A stretch of 64,000 nt of DNA from Streptomyces abikoensis (GCF_014648775.1 NZ_BMRT01000004.1:620001-684000); one strand, 5' to 3'; numbered from the stretch's first letter, positions 48,855 through 57,886 are shown. Program-made: numbers and translations. Notes: generated by a model from the letters alone, not told the origin.

Positions 48855-50105
48855 TCAGCCCCGGGTCACCCGGACCGTCCACGCCCCGGTCGCCAGGTGT
48901 CCGCGCGCCTCCACCCGCACCCCGTCCGCCTCCAGGGCCTCCCCCGCCCCCAGCGGCGCGTCCGCCAGCGGCGGGTAGACGGACTCGCCCCAGCAGGCGT
49001 GCCCGCCCGGATGCCCGTCCAGCACCTGGATGGGCCCGCCGCCCGAGGCGGTATCGCTGCGCACCCGGTAGACGAGGACCCCCTCGGTGCAGGTGGCCGA
49101 GTCATTGCCGGTGGCGCTGCGCGCCTCGACGACGATCGCGCTGGTCACCCCGGTACGGACCACCACCATGCGGGTGCGGGCGTCCGGGCCCGGGCGCATG
49201 GGGGACTCCAGCGGCTGAACGGTGTGCACGGTGGTGCCCGGCCCGCTGACGCAGTCGACCTGACGCGGGGCGAGCCAGCCCAGCTTCCACTTGTGCCAGC
49301 CGAAGGGCTCCGAGGCGAGCCCGAACTGGCTGCCCATGATGTCCCAGTCGCCCACGTGGGTGTCCCAGTCGCCCTTGCCGTCGGTCGGCCGGTGGTAGAG
49401 GTCGGGCAGGTCCAGGACGTGACCGGTCTCGTGCGCGAGGACATTGCGGTCCGGCGGGTGGTGCTCGAAGACCGTGACCACCCGGCGCAGCTCGGTGCCG
49501 TCGACGGAGATGGGTTCCTCGAGGTTGACGACCTTGGTCGCGTCGGAGTCGACGCCGGGGGCGTCGGGGTCGGCGACCAGATAGACGAGGTTGTAGCGCC
49601 GGAAGTCGACCTCCTTGTCGACGGCGGCGATGGCGTCCCGCAGATAGGCGGAGCGCTGCTCCCCGTCCCAGTCGCGCTGTATGTGGTAGTCGCCCGAGGG
49701 CCGGGGCATCCGGAACCACTTCTTCAGCGGGTGGACACGCAGGGTGAACCTGCCGTAGGAAGCGCGCTCGAAGAAGCGCGAGGTGCCGGGGAAGTGGTCG
49801 GCGGCGAGCCGGTCGGGGGTGACAAAGGGCTTGGAGTCCGGGAAGGACAGGAAGACCATCACGGCGTCGAGCCGTCCGACGGGCCGGGGGTAGTCCTGAT
49901 TCCAGGTGTCGAGGCCCTCGGAGTGGTGGGCCTGACTGCGGGGCAGCGCACAGGGGCCGCCGGGCCCCGTGGCATGGGCCGGCGCGGCGACCACGGTCGT
50001 GGCGATCGCGCACAGGCAGGTGAGCACCGCGCCGATGCGGCGCAGCCGGGACCGCTCCGCGCGTCGCGGCCGGTCCACTCCCATGGGTGTCAGCGGACGC
50101 ACCAC
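48855..50105 (-). CDS. secreted M6-like metalloprotease
   Basis: A 416-residue exported zinc protease. A basic N-terminus and a hydrophobic stretch to ~45 (AHA) form a Sec signal. The catalytic site is LAHETGHVLDLPDLY near residue 222, with the HExxH-x-x-G/D pattern, followed by GDWDIMGSQFG, the Met-turn of M6/immune-inhibitor-A-like proteases. The C-terminal third is beta-rich. It probably digests extracellular protein. GTG start at 50105 with ggagg five bases upstream. Confidence 0.85.
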   Translation of the reverse strand: MVRPLTPMGVDRPRRAERSRLRRIGAVLTCLCAIATTVVAAPAHATGPGGPCALPRSQAHHSEGLDTWNQDYPRPVGRLDAVMVFLSFPDSKPFVTPDRLAADHFPGTSRFFERASYGRFTLRVHPLKKWFRMPRPSGDYHIQRDWDGEQRSAYLRDAIAAVDKEVDFRRYNLVYLVADPDAPGVDSDATKVVNLEEPISVDGTELRRVVTVFEHHPPDRNVLAHETGHVLDLPDLYHRPTDGKGDWDTHVGDWDIMGSQFGLASEPFGWHKWKLGWLAPRQVDCVSGPGTTVHTVQPLESPMRPGPDARTRMVVVRTGVTSAIVVEARSATGNDSATCTEGVLVYRVRSDTASGGGPIQVLDGHPGGHACWGESVYPPLADAPLGAGEALEADGVRVEARGHLATGAWTVRVTRG

Positions 50106-50502
50106 GTCGACCTCCGGGGACGGAATCGGGAGACCTCACCCACCCTCTTGTTATTTGCGGTGTTATGCCCCGTTTCACTACCCCAGTCGAGTGACTAAGC
50201 CGACTTCTGGGTACATCACACTCAGTCACTGACGGTCAATCGACTAGACGCAACCATCCAGCCTCAGGCGTGAGTGTGCGCGGACGCGCATGGACGGACA
50301 GAAACGGTCGGACCCAAGCCGACGGCTCCACCCCTCGCGGCCGGGCCGCTGGAACGGTCCCTGCGCGGGCTCTATGCTCGCCACACTTCCAGCACGGAAT
50401 CCCCCTACAGACGGCGATTTGCCGTCTTTTCCACCACGCGTACGAGACGTACGACTCCCCGCACGGACCCCGTGCGGAACCACTGTCACGCGGGAGCGAG
50501 CG
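50106..50502. promoter_or_regulatory. divergent region upstream of cdgA-type gene
   Basis: A 397-base region between the protease and the GGDEF-EAL gene. It contains an AT-rich stretch near 50150-50170 and the spaced dyad agtgact (near 50189) / agtcact (near 50232). In S. coelicolor, cdgA is a known BldD target; I looked for a BldD-type box and could not assign one with confidence. Confidence 0.4.
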
Positions 50503-52446
50503 TTGAGCGGAACACTCGACGGCCACGGCGGTCCGCCCGACCCCACGCCGCCAGTCGTCACGCAACGTCATGCCACGTCGGATGACGCCTCGAACGTTTC
50601 GGATGCCACGCCGGATTTCGCGTCGGACGTCGCGTCGGATGTCACGCCGGACGATTTCCGCGCCGCCTTCCGGGCCGCACAGCTCGGCATGGCCGTCGTC
50701 GGCCGCGACGGCCGCGTACGCACCGCCAACGCCGCCCTGGGCGTACTGCTGGGCACCGACCCCGACCTGCTGCGGGACTCCCCCGCCGCCGAACTCGCCG
50801 GGCTGCGCGAGGACCCCCGCGCGTGGAGCGCCTACCGCGAGGTCCTCCTCGGCCGCCGCGACCGGCTGAACTGCACCCGCCGGCTCAGACGGCCCGGCGG
50901 CCGGGAGGTGTGGGCCGAGGTGACCGTCACCGCGCTGCCGGAGACCCGCGACGCCCTGCTGTCGGTCTCCGACATCACCGACCGGCGCGATCTGCGGGCC
51001 CGGCTGCGGCACCTGCGGATGCACGATCCGGTGACCGGGCTGCCCAACCGGAGCCTGTTCTTCGAACGCCTGGCCGCCGCCCTGGCGGCCGCCATGCCCC
51101 GCCCGGAGGGCGTACCGCCCCCGGACACCCCGCACCACCCCGACGCCCCGCCCTACCCCGACGCCAGGCCGCACCCGGACGCCAGACCGCACCCGGACGG
51201 ACTGTCGGGCGGCGACCGGCGCCGCGGCGGGCGGATCGGGCTCTGCTACCTCGACCTCGACGGTTTCAAGGCGGTCAACGACACCCTCGGCCACCGGGCC
51301 GGGGATCTGCTGCTGGGCGCGGTCGCCCGGCGGCTGACGGAGTGCGCGGCCCCGGACGGGCATCTGGTGGCCCGGCTGGGCGGCGACGAGTTCGCGCTGC
51401 TGGTCGAGGAGTCCGCGGGCACCGAGCAGCTGGTCGATCTCGCCGCGGCCGTCCAGGCGGCGCTCACCCGCCCGTTCGAGGTGGCGGGGCAACGGCTGGC
51501 GGTGTCGGCGAGCATCGGCGTCGTCGAGCGCCCGGCGGCGGGGACGCACGCGACGGAGCTGATGCAGGCCGCGGACACCACGCTCTACTGGGCCAAGGCC
51601 GACGGCAAGGCCCGCTGGACGCTCTTCGACCCCGAGCGCAACGCCCACCGGATGACCCGGCAGGCGCTGTCCAACACCCTGCGGCCGGCCGTGGAGCGGG
51701 GGGAGTTCGTCCTCCAGTACCAGCCGCTCGTGGGGCTGGGCGACGGTGTCGTACGGGGGGTGGAGGCGCTGGTGCGCTGGCGGCACCCCCAGTACGGGAC
51801 GCTCGCGCCGAATCGGTTCATCGGACTGGCCGAGGAGACCGGTGCCATCGTGCCGCTCGGCCGCTGGATCCTCGCCACCGCGTGCCGTCAGGCGCGCCGC
51901 TGGCAGCTCGACCACCCGGGCGAACCGCTCGTGGTCAGCGTCAATGTGGCGGTACGTCAGGTGTGGGACTCCGACCTGGTGGCGGACGTCGCCGGGATCC
52001 TCGCCGAGACGGGGCTGCCGGCGCGGCTGCTGCAGCTGGAGCTCACCGAGTCGGCGGTGATGGGTTCGGCCGGCCGGCCGCTCCAGCAGCTCCAGGCGCT
52101 GCGCGACATGGGCGTCGCCATCGCCATCGACGACTTCGGCACCGGCTACTCCAACCTCGCCTACCTCAGCCGGCTGCCCGTCTCCACCCTCAAGCTCGAC
52201 GGCTCCTTCGTCCACGGCTTCCGGGCCGAGGAGCACCCCAACCCCGCCGACGAGACGATCGTCGAGGCGCTGGTGCAACTGGCCCACCGTCTGGGGCTCA
52301 CGGTGACGGCGGAGTGCGTGGAGAGCGCGGAGCAGGCGGAACGGCTGGGGCGGATCGGGTGCGACACGGGCCAGGGGTGGTTCTACTCCCGCCCCGTGCC
52401 GGCGGACCGGATCTCGGCGCTGCTCACCACGGGGGTACGTCCGTAA
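50503..52446 (+). CDS. cdgA: GGDEF-EAL c-di-GMP turnover protein (CdgA-like)
   Basis: About 647 residues: PAS domain (~50-165, FRAAQLGMAVVGRDGRVRTANAAL), GGDEF domain (~170-400) with intact LGGDEFALL, then EAL domain (~400-640) with VEALVRWRHP, LELTESAVMG and IDDFGTGYSNLAYLSRL. Both catalytic sites look complete; no RxxD inhibitory site precedes GGDEF. Inside the GGDEF domain is an insert of ~48 residues with repeats of PDARPH between the first helix and the metal-binding strand YLDLDGF. Diguanylate cyclases of this locus control Streptomyces sporulation through BldD. The start is uncertain: TTG 50503 has gggag six bases before; the frame is open further upstream. Confidence 0.88.
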   Translation: MSGTLDGHGGPPDPTPPVVTQRHATSDDASNVSDATPDFASDVASDVTPDDFRAAFRAAQLGMAVVGRDGRVRTANAALGVLLGTDPDLLRDSPAAELAGLREDPRAWSAYREVLLGRRDRLNCTRRLRRPGGREVWAEVTVTALPETRDALLSVSDITDRRDLRARLRHLRMHDPVTGLPNRSLFFERLAAALAAAMPRPEGVPPPDTPHHPDAPPYPDARPHPDARPHPDGLSGGDRRRGGRIGLCYLDLDGFKAVNDTLGHRAGDLLLGAVARRLTECAAPDGHLVARLGGDEFALLVEESAGTEQLVDLAAAVQAALTRPFEVAGQRLAVSASIGVVERPAAGTHATELMQAADTTLYWAKADGKARWTLFDPERNAHRMTRQALSNTLRPAVERGEFVLQYQPLVGLGDGVVRGVEALVRWRHPQYGTLAPNRFIGLAEETGAIVPLGRWILATACRQARRWQLDHPGEPLVVSVNVAVRQVWDSDLVADVAGILAETGLPARLLQLELTESAVMGSAGRPLQQLQALRDMGVAIAIDDFGTGYSNLAYLSRLPVSTLKLDGSFVHGFRAEEHPNPADETIVEALVQLAHRLGLTVTAECVESAEQAERLGRIGCDTGQGWFYSRPVPADRISALLTTGVRP

Positions 52447-52457
52447 GTCCGCGGGGC

Positions 52458-52602
52458 GGGGGCGGGGTGGGGCGGACGGGCCCTTACGGGGCTGGCCTCT
52501 TCGCGGTGCCTGCTATCGCGGTGCTGGTTGCCCCGTATGTGGCTCCAGCGGCGAAGAGGCCTTTACGCCCCTACCAGGGCCCATCCGCCCCACCCCGCCC
52601 CC
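52458..52602. repeat. long inverted repeat between convergent genes
   Basis: 26-base arms at 52458-52483 and 52577-52602 pair with one mismatch; inside them ggcctcttcgc (52494-52504) pairs perfectly with gcgaagaggcc (52551-52561). The left arm is also a four-run G tract. The ~45 bases in the middle do not pair well. It lies between cdgA and the luciferase-like gene and probably ends both transcripts, but the internal structure looks like a dispersed repeat element. Confidence 0.7.
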
Positions 52603-52607
52603 TCACG

Positions 52608-53717
52608 TCACTGCCCGGCCGCGCCGCCGGGGAACCCGTACGCGTCGGCTATCAGCTCGTAGCTGCGCAGCCGCGTCTCGGGGGTGTGGGTGTTGGCCGT
52701 GATCATCAGCTCGTCCACGCCCGTGCGCTTGGCCAGCGCGTCGAGGCCCTCGCGTACCTCGTCCGGTGTACCGAAGACCACGTTTCGCAGCCAATCGGCG
52801 ACGAACTCCTGCTCGGCGAGGCCGAGTGCGGTGGACTCCGCCTCCTCCGGCGACGGGACCAGGCCCGGCCGGCCGGTGCGCAGGCGGAGCATCGCCATCG
52901 CGCCGGTGAGGACCTGGCGGCGGGCCTCCTTGGGGTCGTCGGCGGCGAGCGCCTGGACGCCGATCTTGGCGTAGGGGCGGTCGAGGACGTCCGAGGGCCG
53001 GAAGGACTCGCGGTAGAGCTCCAGCGCGGGAAGCGTGTGGGCCGACGAGAAGTGGTGCGCGAAGGAGAACGGCAGGCCGAGCAGCCCGGCCAGGCGGGCG
53101 CTGAAGCCGGAGGAGCCCAGCAGCCAGATCGAGGGCCGGTCGGCGCGCTGCACCCCGCCCGGCACCCGCCCCTGGATGGGTCCGGGGACGGCGTGGATGC
53201 GGGCGAAGCGGTGGCCGTCGGGGAAGTCGTCGTCCAGGAAGCGGGTCAGTTCGGCCAGTTGCTGGGGGAAGTCGTCCGCGCCTTCCGCGAGCCGGTCCTG
53301 GCGGCGCAGCGCCGCCGCGGTGGCGCCGTCCGTGCCGGGCGCGCGCCCCAGCCCCAGATCGACGCGCCCCGGCGCGAGGGCCTCCAGCGTGCCGAACTGC
53401 TCGGCGATCACCAACGGCGCGTGGTTGGGCAGCATCACTCCGCCCGAGCCGAGGCGGATGCGCTCGGTGTGGGCGGCGAGGTGGGCCAGGATGACGGCCG
53501 GGGAGGAGCTGGCGACGCCGGGCATGGAGTGGTGCTCCGCGACCCAGAAGCGGTGGTAGCCGCGCCGCTCGGCGAGCCGCGCCATCTCGACCGTCGCGGT
53601 CAGGGCCTGCCGTGCCGTCCGGCCGCTGCCGACGGTCGCGAGATCCAGTACGGACAGGGCAACGGGCGCGCTGCCGAGGGGTTTCGCCCGGATGATGTCG
53701 TCCTGCACGTCGGCCAC
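52608..53717 (-). CDS. LLM-class flavin-dependent oxidoreductase
   Basis: A 369-residue luciferase-like monooxygenase with a TIM-barrel. It has LSVLDLATVGSGRTARQALTATVEMARLAERRGYHRFWVAEHHSMPG (quoted in part) and GGVMLPNHAPLVIAEQFGTLEALAPGRVDLGLGRAPGTD, the family's reduced-FMN/F420 site. Substrate unknown. GTG 53717 has ggagg nine bases upstream; the frame opens to 53849 with non-conserved residues. Divergent from the IclR-type gene. Confidence 0.88.
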   Translation of the reverse strand: MADVQDDIIRAKPLGSAPVALSVLDLATVGSGRTARQALTATVEMARLAERRGYHRFWVAEHHSMPGVASSSPAVILAHLAAHTERIRLGSGGVMLPNHAPLVIAEQFGTLEALAPGRVDLGLGRAPGTDGATAAALRRQDRLAEGADDFPQQLAELTRFLDDDFPDGHRFARIHAVPGPIQGRVPGGVQRADRPSIWLLGSSGFSARLAGLLGLPFSFAHHFSSAHTLPALELYRESFRPSDVLDRPYAKIGVQALAADDPKEARRQVLTGAMAMLRLRTGRPGLVPSPEEAESTALGLAEQEFVADWLRNVVFGTPDEVREGLDALAKRTGVDELMITANTHTPETRLRSYELIADAYGFPGGAAGQ

Positions 53718-53974
53718 GGTGGCCCGCCTCCCTGGTTGACTGCCTCGGTCCGGAGCGCTCGTGGCGCTCCGACCAGCAGCAACCGGAGAATATCTCCGCT
53801 TATTCCGCCGGACGCGGCCGGAACGTCCCGGGACACCGGCATATGCCAAGGTCGCGGCGGGCAGGAACAGGAAAGGACCGTCGCCGCGATTCTCGCCAAC
53901 TCCCTCTCGCGGCGGTCGGTTTCGCCGTTACCGTGGAGGGTGGTACACCCGCAAGTAACCACAAGGGGGAGACC

Positions 53975-54728
53975 GTGGCGCTCAGCCCCGAGCCGACCGC
54001 TCCACTCGGCGCAGTGCGCGCTGCGCGTACTGGAGACGGTCGCCAAATACACCGGCGGCGTCAGCCAGGCCCAGATCGCCCGCGAGACCGGGCTGCCCCT
54101 GGGGCGGCTCGCCCACCTGCTGGCGATGCTCCACCGCGAGGAGTACGTGGAGCTGACCGGCGACGGCGGCTACGTCACCGGCACGTCGCTGCTCCTGCTG
54201 AGCACGAGCGGCGACCGCGCGGCCGCCCTGGAGCGCAAGCTCCAGCACGCGCTGTCCACGCTGCGCGACACGGTGGGCGCCGCCGTCTACCTCAGCACCT
54301 ACATCGACGGCGAGATCCGGATCACGCAGTACGCGGACGGGCCGCGCACCCCGAAGGTCCACGAGTGGGTCGACTTCCGCTCCGCCGCCCACGCGACGGC
54401 GCTCGGGAAGTGCCTGCTCACCCAGCTCGACCACGACGACCGGCGCGACCACCTCGCCCGCCACCAGACCGCCCGGCTCACCTCCAAGACGATCACCAAC
54501 GAGCGGATCCTCTTCAGCAAGCTGGACGCCCAGCCCTCGACCGTCCCCGTTCTCGACCTCCAGGAGTACGCCGTGGGCACGGTCTGCGCGGCCGTGCCGA
54601 TGTCCGCCGGGCGCTCGGTGGGCTCGCTGGCGCTCTCGCTCCCGGTCAGCCACGCCCACCGGCTGCGCGAGGCCGCGGACACCCTGAACCGGCACGCGGC
54701 CCCGATGCTGATCTCCCTGGCCCTCTAG
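53975..54728 (+). CDS. IclR-family regulator with apparent N-terminal frameshift
   Basis: The body (from about 54000 to 54728) encodes an IclR-type regulator: ALRVLETVAKYTGGVSQAQIARETGLPLGRLAHLLAMLHRE is the winged helix and VGAAVYLSTYIDGEIRITQYADGP opens the ligand domain. The expected start is the GTG at 53975, with gggggag four bases upstream, giving MALSPEPTA as in relatives that I remember. That start is in a different frame from the body; a loss of about five bases near 53993-54000 would explain the break. In the body frame the upstream codons (AGA, ACA, GTA, CAA) are foreign to the genome and the only near start, GTG 53940, has no spaced ribosome site. Either a sequencing error or a disrupted gene. 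Confidence 0.6.
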
Positions 54729-54780
54729 GGGCGGCAGGGGCCGGTGTGACCAGTGGTTCGGAGCACCTCCGGACATCGGG

Positions 54781-54786
54781 TAGAGT
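54781..54786 (+). promoter_or_regulatory. -10 element of tRNA-Lys copy 2
   Basis: tagagt, ending 16 bases before the tRNA, the same spacing as at copies 1 and 3. Confidence 0.5.
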
Positions 54787-54801
54787 TCTCTCTGTCGGCA
54801 G

Positions 54802-54875
54802 GCGCCGCTAGCTCAGTTGGTTAGAGCAGCTGACTCTTAATCAGCGGGTCCGGGGTTCGAGTCCCTGGCGGCGCA
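54802..54875 (+). tRNA. tRNA-Lys (CTT), copy 2
   Basis: Identical in all 74 bases to copy 1, anticodon CTT. It is the second unit of a 118-base perfect repeat (54798-54915 equals 48695-48812) that includes the tRNA and its terminator. Confidence 0.97.
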
Positions 54876-54883
54876 CAGACGGT

Positions 54884-54915
54884 CGAAGGCCCTCACCACA
54901 CGGTGAGGGCCTTCG
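54884..54915 (+). terminator. tRNA-Lys copy 2 terminator
   Basis: Arms cgaaggccctcacc and ggtgagggccttcg around acac, identical to the copy 1 terminator. Confidence 0.85.
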
Positions 54916-55032
54916 GCGTATGCCCGGGCGCGCGGTCGCGGGCGGGCGGACGGCCCGTAGCATGGAAGGCCGTCCCGGCACCGGATCCCGGGGCGCGCCG
55001 ACGACGGGCAGGGAACAGGGAGGAGAGGGCAC

Positions 55033-55434
55033 GTGCCGCAGCACCGCCGGAGAGAAGCAGCCGCAGCGCTGCTGCTCCTCCTCGCGGTCCTCTTCGGCCC
55101 GGTCGTCTGCGGCGCCGGCTCGGCCGCGTACGCGACGGGCAGCGGCTCCGTCCAGGCCGTCTCCGCGCCCGTCCGGCACCCGGCCGCCCCCACGGCGCCC
55201 GAGCTGCGGCCGCGCACCGACGTCAAGGACACCGGCGGCAGCTGCCGGCAGCAGGACACGCCCCTCAAGGGCGCCGAGACCGCCGTCCCGCACACCCAGG
55301 CCGACCCGCTCGGCGCCCCCGGCACCGCCCGCACGGCGCTCCCCCGCGCCCGGGCCCCGCAGGTCACCGCCCCCAGGGCCCCGCCCGTGGCGGCGGCCGG
55401 CCGCGCCGAGCTGCTCCCCGTCCTACGGATCTAG
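55033..55434 (+). CDS. small exported protein, Pro/Ala-rich
   Basis: A 133-residue protein with a clear signal peptide (RREAAAALLLLLAVLFGPVVCG, ending AYA) and a low-complexity Pro/Ala/Arg-rich remainder with one more Cys (GGSCRQ). GTG 55033 with aggagaggg upstream. It precedes the DsbA-CcdA pair by 75 bases on the same strand. I do not recognise it; a role in the same envelope thiol pathway would be guesswork. Confidence 0.55.
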   Translation: MPQHRRREAAAALLLLLAVLFGPVVCGAGSAAYATGSGSVQAVSAPVRHPAAPTAPELRPRTDVKDTGGSCRQQDTPLKGAETAVPHTQADPLGAPGTARTALPRARAPQVTAPRAPPVAAAGRAELLPVLRI

Positions 55435-55509
55435 ACCGCCCACCACGGCCCGCGCCGGGCCGTGCTCCGGCACACCCAGATTCCGTACGACCCAGGGAGT
55501 CCCCTCCTC

Positions 55510-56274
55510 ATGTCCGCACGTCCCGCACGCCTCTCCTCGCCCTCCCGCCGTCTGGCGGCCATCGGCGCGGTCCTCGCCCTCGTCGTGGCGGTCGTCGCCG
55601 CCGGCATCGCCATCGCCAAGAACACGGGCGGCTCCGGCAAGGACAAGCCCGCCGCCGACGCCGGGCCGTCCTTCGACCCCAACCAGGCCACCTACGACAA
55701 GCTGGAGAAGGCCACCAGCCGCCGCGAGAACGGCGACCCGCTCGCGCTCGGCAAGGCCGACGCCCCCGTCGTGCTGGTCGAGTACGCCGACTACCAGTGC
55801 TCCTACTGCGGCCGCTTCACCCGGGAGACCCAGCCCGAGCTGGTCAGGAAGTACGTCGACGCGGGCGTCCTGCGCGTCGAGTTCCGCAACTTCCCGATCT
55901 TCGGCAAGGACTCCGAGCGCGCCGCCCGCGCCTCCTGGGCCGCCGGCCGGCAGGGCCGTTTCCGGCAGTTCCACGACGAGGTCTTCGCCAAGCTCCGCAA
56001 GGGCGACGCGCTCGCCGAGGACAAGCTCGTCGACATGGCCGGCAAGGCCGGTGTGAAGGACCTCGACAAATTCCGCGCCGACCTGTCCGGCGCCGAGTCC
56101 GAGGCCGCGGTCAAGAAGGACCAGGAGGAGGGCTACTCCCTCGGCGTACAGAGCACCCCGTCCTTCCTCGTCGGCGGCCGGCCGCTCGCGGGCGCCCAGC
56201 CGATGAAGGAGTTCGAGGCCGCCATCGCCCAGGCGAAGGCGGTCAAGGAGGCCGCCGGGAAGTCGGGCAAGTGA
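55510..56274 (+). CDS. membrane-anchored DsbA-like thiol oxidoreductase
   Basis: A 254-residue protein. One N-terminal membrane anchor (LAAIGAVLALVVAVVAAGIAIA) is followed by a thioredoxin fold facing outside. The active site is DYQCSYCGRF (C-x-x-C) and the cis-proline is STPSFLVGGRPL, both standard for the DsbA/DsbG-like group. It makes or reshuffles disulfides in exported proteins. Its stop overlaps the GTG of the CcdA gene, a natural redox partner. Confidence 0.92.
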   Translation: MSARPARLSSPSRRLAAIGAVLALVVAVVAAGIAIAKNTGGSGKDKPAADAGPSFDPNQATYDKLEKATSRRENGDPLALGKADAPVVLVEYADYQCSYCGRFTRETQPELVRKYVDAGVLRVEFRNFPIFGKDSERAARASWAAGRQGRFRQFHDEVFAKLRKGDALAEDKLVDMAGKAGVKDLDKFRADLSGAESEAAVKKDQEEGYSLGVQSTPSFLVGGRPLAGAQPMKEFEAAIAQAKAVKEAAGKSGK

Positions 56275-57128
56275 CCGACATCGGCTACCTCGCCGCCTTC
56301 CTCGGCGGCGTCCTCGCCCTGGTCAGCCCGTGCAGCGCGCTGCTGCTGCCCGCGTTCTTCGCCTACTCCCTGGCGAGCCCCACCAGGCTCCTCGCCCGCA
56401 CCGGCGTCTTCTACCTGGGCCTCGCCACCACGCTCGTCCCCCTCGGGGCCGCCTCCACCGCCGCCAGCCGGCTCTTCAACGGCCACCGCGAGCTGCTGAT
56501 CACCGTCGGCGGCTGGGTGGTGATCGCCCTGGGCGCGGCCCAGATCGTCGGCCTCGGCTTCGCCTCGAAGAAGGCCCAGGCCGCGGCGGGCCGGATCACT
56601 CCGCGCACGGCCGCCTCCACCTTCCTCCTGGGCTGCGTCTACGGGCTGGCCGGCTTCTGCGCCGGGCCGATCCTCGGCGCGGTGCTGACCGTGACGGCCG
56701 TGGACGGCGACCCCCTCCACGGGGCGTCGATGCTCGCCGTCTACGCGCTGGGCATGGCGCTGCCGCTGTTCGTGCTGGCCCTGCTCTGGGACCGCTTCAA
56801 GCTGGGGCAGCGGCGCTGGCTGCGCGGGCGGGAGCTGCGCCTGGGCCGGCTGCGGCTGCACACCACCTCGCTGGTGTCCGGACTGTTCTTCATCGCCATC
56901 GGGGTGCTCTTCCTCGGCTGGGGCGGGACCACCGGGCTGCCGGGGCTCGTCGACGCCGAGCAGGAGTTCCGGCTGGAGGAGCTGGTCTCCCGGGTGGGCG
57001 GCGCGGTGCCGGACTACGCGCTGCTGGCAGCGCTCGCCCTGGTGGCGGCGGGCGCGCTGGCGTGGTTCGCGCTGCGGCGCCCGGCCGACAAGGCCGGTGA
57101 CGGCCCGGACGGGTCCGACGGCCCGTAG
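56271..57128 (+). CDS. ccdA: CcdA/DsbD-like membrane thiol transporter
   Basis: A 285-residue membrane protein with about six helices. The paired cysteines are in LVSPCSALLLPAFF and GLAGFCAGPILGAVL, the CcdA signature where electrons pass across the membrane. It delivers reductant from cytoplasmic thioredoxin to extracytoplasmic proteins such as the DsbA-like protein encoded just before it, or to cytochrome c maturation. The GTG start overlaps the upstream stop (gtga). The C-terminus carries an extra polar loop and one more helix. Confidence 0.88.
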   Translation: MTDIGYLAAFLGGVLALVSPCSALLLPAFFAYSLASPTRLLARTGVFYLGLATTLVPLGAASTAASRLFNGHRELLITVGGWVVIALGAAQIVGLGFASKKAQAAAGRITPRTAASTFLLGCVYGLAGFCAGPILGAVLTVTAVDGDPLHGASMLAVYALGMALPLFVLALLWDRFKLGQRRWLRGRELRLGRLRLHTTSLVSGLFFIAIGVLFLGWGGTTGLPGLVDAEQEFRLEELVSRVGGAVPDYALLAALALVAAGALAWFALRRPADKAGDGPDGSDGP

Positions 57129-57179
57129 GCCCCGGTGCCGCCGTGGGGCGCCCGTTCGCCGGGCACCCCACGGCGACCG

Positions 57180-57770
57180 TCAGAACTGCACGTCGGAACA
57201 GGCGTAGAACGCGTTGCCCGTGTCGGCGACGGTCCAGACGGCGAGGATCAGCTGCTTGCCGCTCTTCCCCGCCGGGAGCGTGCCCTGGTGGGTGACCGTG
57301 GCGTCGGGGATCCGGCCGCCGTAGGGGACGGTCAGGAACGGCTGGGGTTCGAGATCCGCTCTGCTGAGCGGCCGGTTCGGGTCGTAGTGGTCGTTGGTGA
57401 TGTAGTAGCGGAAGTCCGTGGTGGCGTGGCGGGCCGTGAGCTTCCAGCGGAAGGTGTAGTCCCGCCCTGCCGTGACCTTGGTGGCCGGCCACTCCCCGCC
57501 GCGCGGGTCGTCGAGCTCCGCGAAGCGGCTGTTGCCGCCGGCACAGAGGGTGCCGTCGGACGGCCCGTGGGACGGGAAGCCCTTGGGGCCCTCGACGGAC
57601 TGGGGCTCCCACTGGATCTCACCGCAGTCGCTCACCGCACCCTGGGCGCAGAACACCTGACGGCTGGTGGGTGCGTCGGTGTAGCCGTGACTGTTGGCAC
57701 TTCCGGTGGAGACGAGGGAGATACAGGCGACGCTCAGGCCGATGATCGCCGCACTGATCCTTTTGCGCAT
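57180..57770 (-). CDS. AA10 lytic polysaccharide monooxygenase
   Basis: A 196-residue secreted copper enzyme. The signal peptide (27 residues) ends before HGYTDAPTSRQVFC, so the mature N-terminus is His28, the first ligand of the histidine brace; the second His lies in KLTARHATTDFRYY. The fold shows two likely disulfides. Such enzymes cleave chitin or cellulose oxidatively. Its location near cslA-glxA recalls LpmP, reported to act on the Streptomyces tip glycan and wall; I infer that role by position. gagg upstream of the ATG. Confidence 0.88.
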   Translation of the reverse strand: MRKRISAAIIGLSVACISLVSTGSANSHGYTDAPTSRQVFCAQGAVSDCGEIQWEPQSVEGPKGFPSHGPSDGTLCAGGNSRFAELDDPRGGEWPATKVTAGRDYTFRWKLTARHATTDFRYYITNDHYDPNRPLSRADLEPQPFLTVPYGGRIPDATVTHQGTLPAGKSGKQLILAVWTVADTGNAFYACSDVQF

Positions 57771-57886
57771 ACGTCACTCCTCGAGAACGTGGGGGGTTCT
57801 GTGAGCCGAGTGGATTGCGGTCTAGACCAAGAGTGACGCTAGTACCGGCCGACGGTCATGTCCAGGCCAAAATTGGGGTCTTGACG

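Noticed and set aside
50106..50502. A BldD box upstream of the GGDEF-EAL gene
   Set aside because: Short tgac/gtca pieces occur, but none fits the full palindrome well enough to name.
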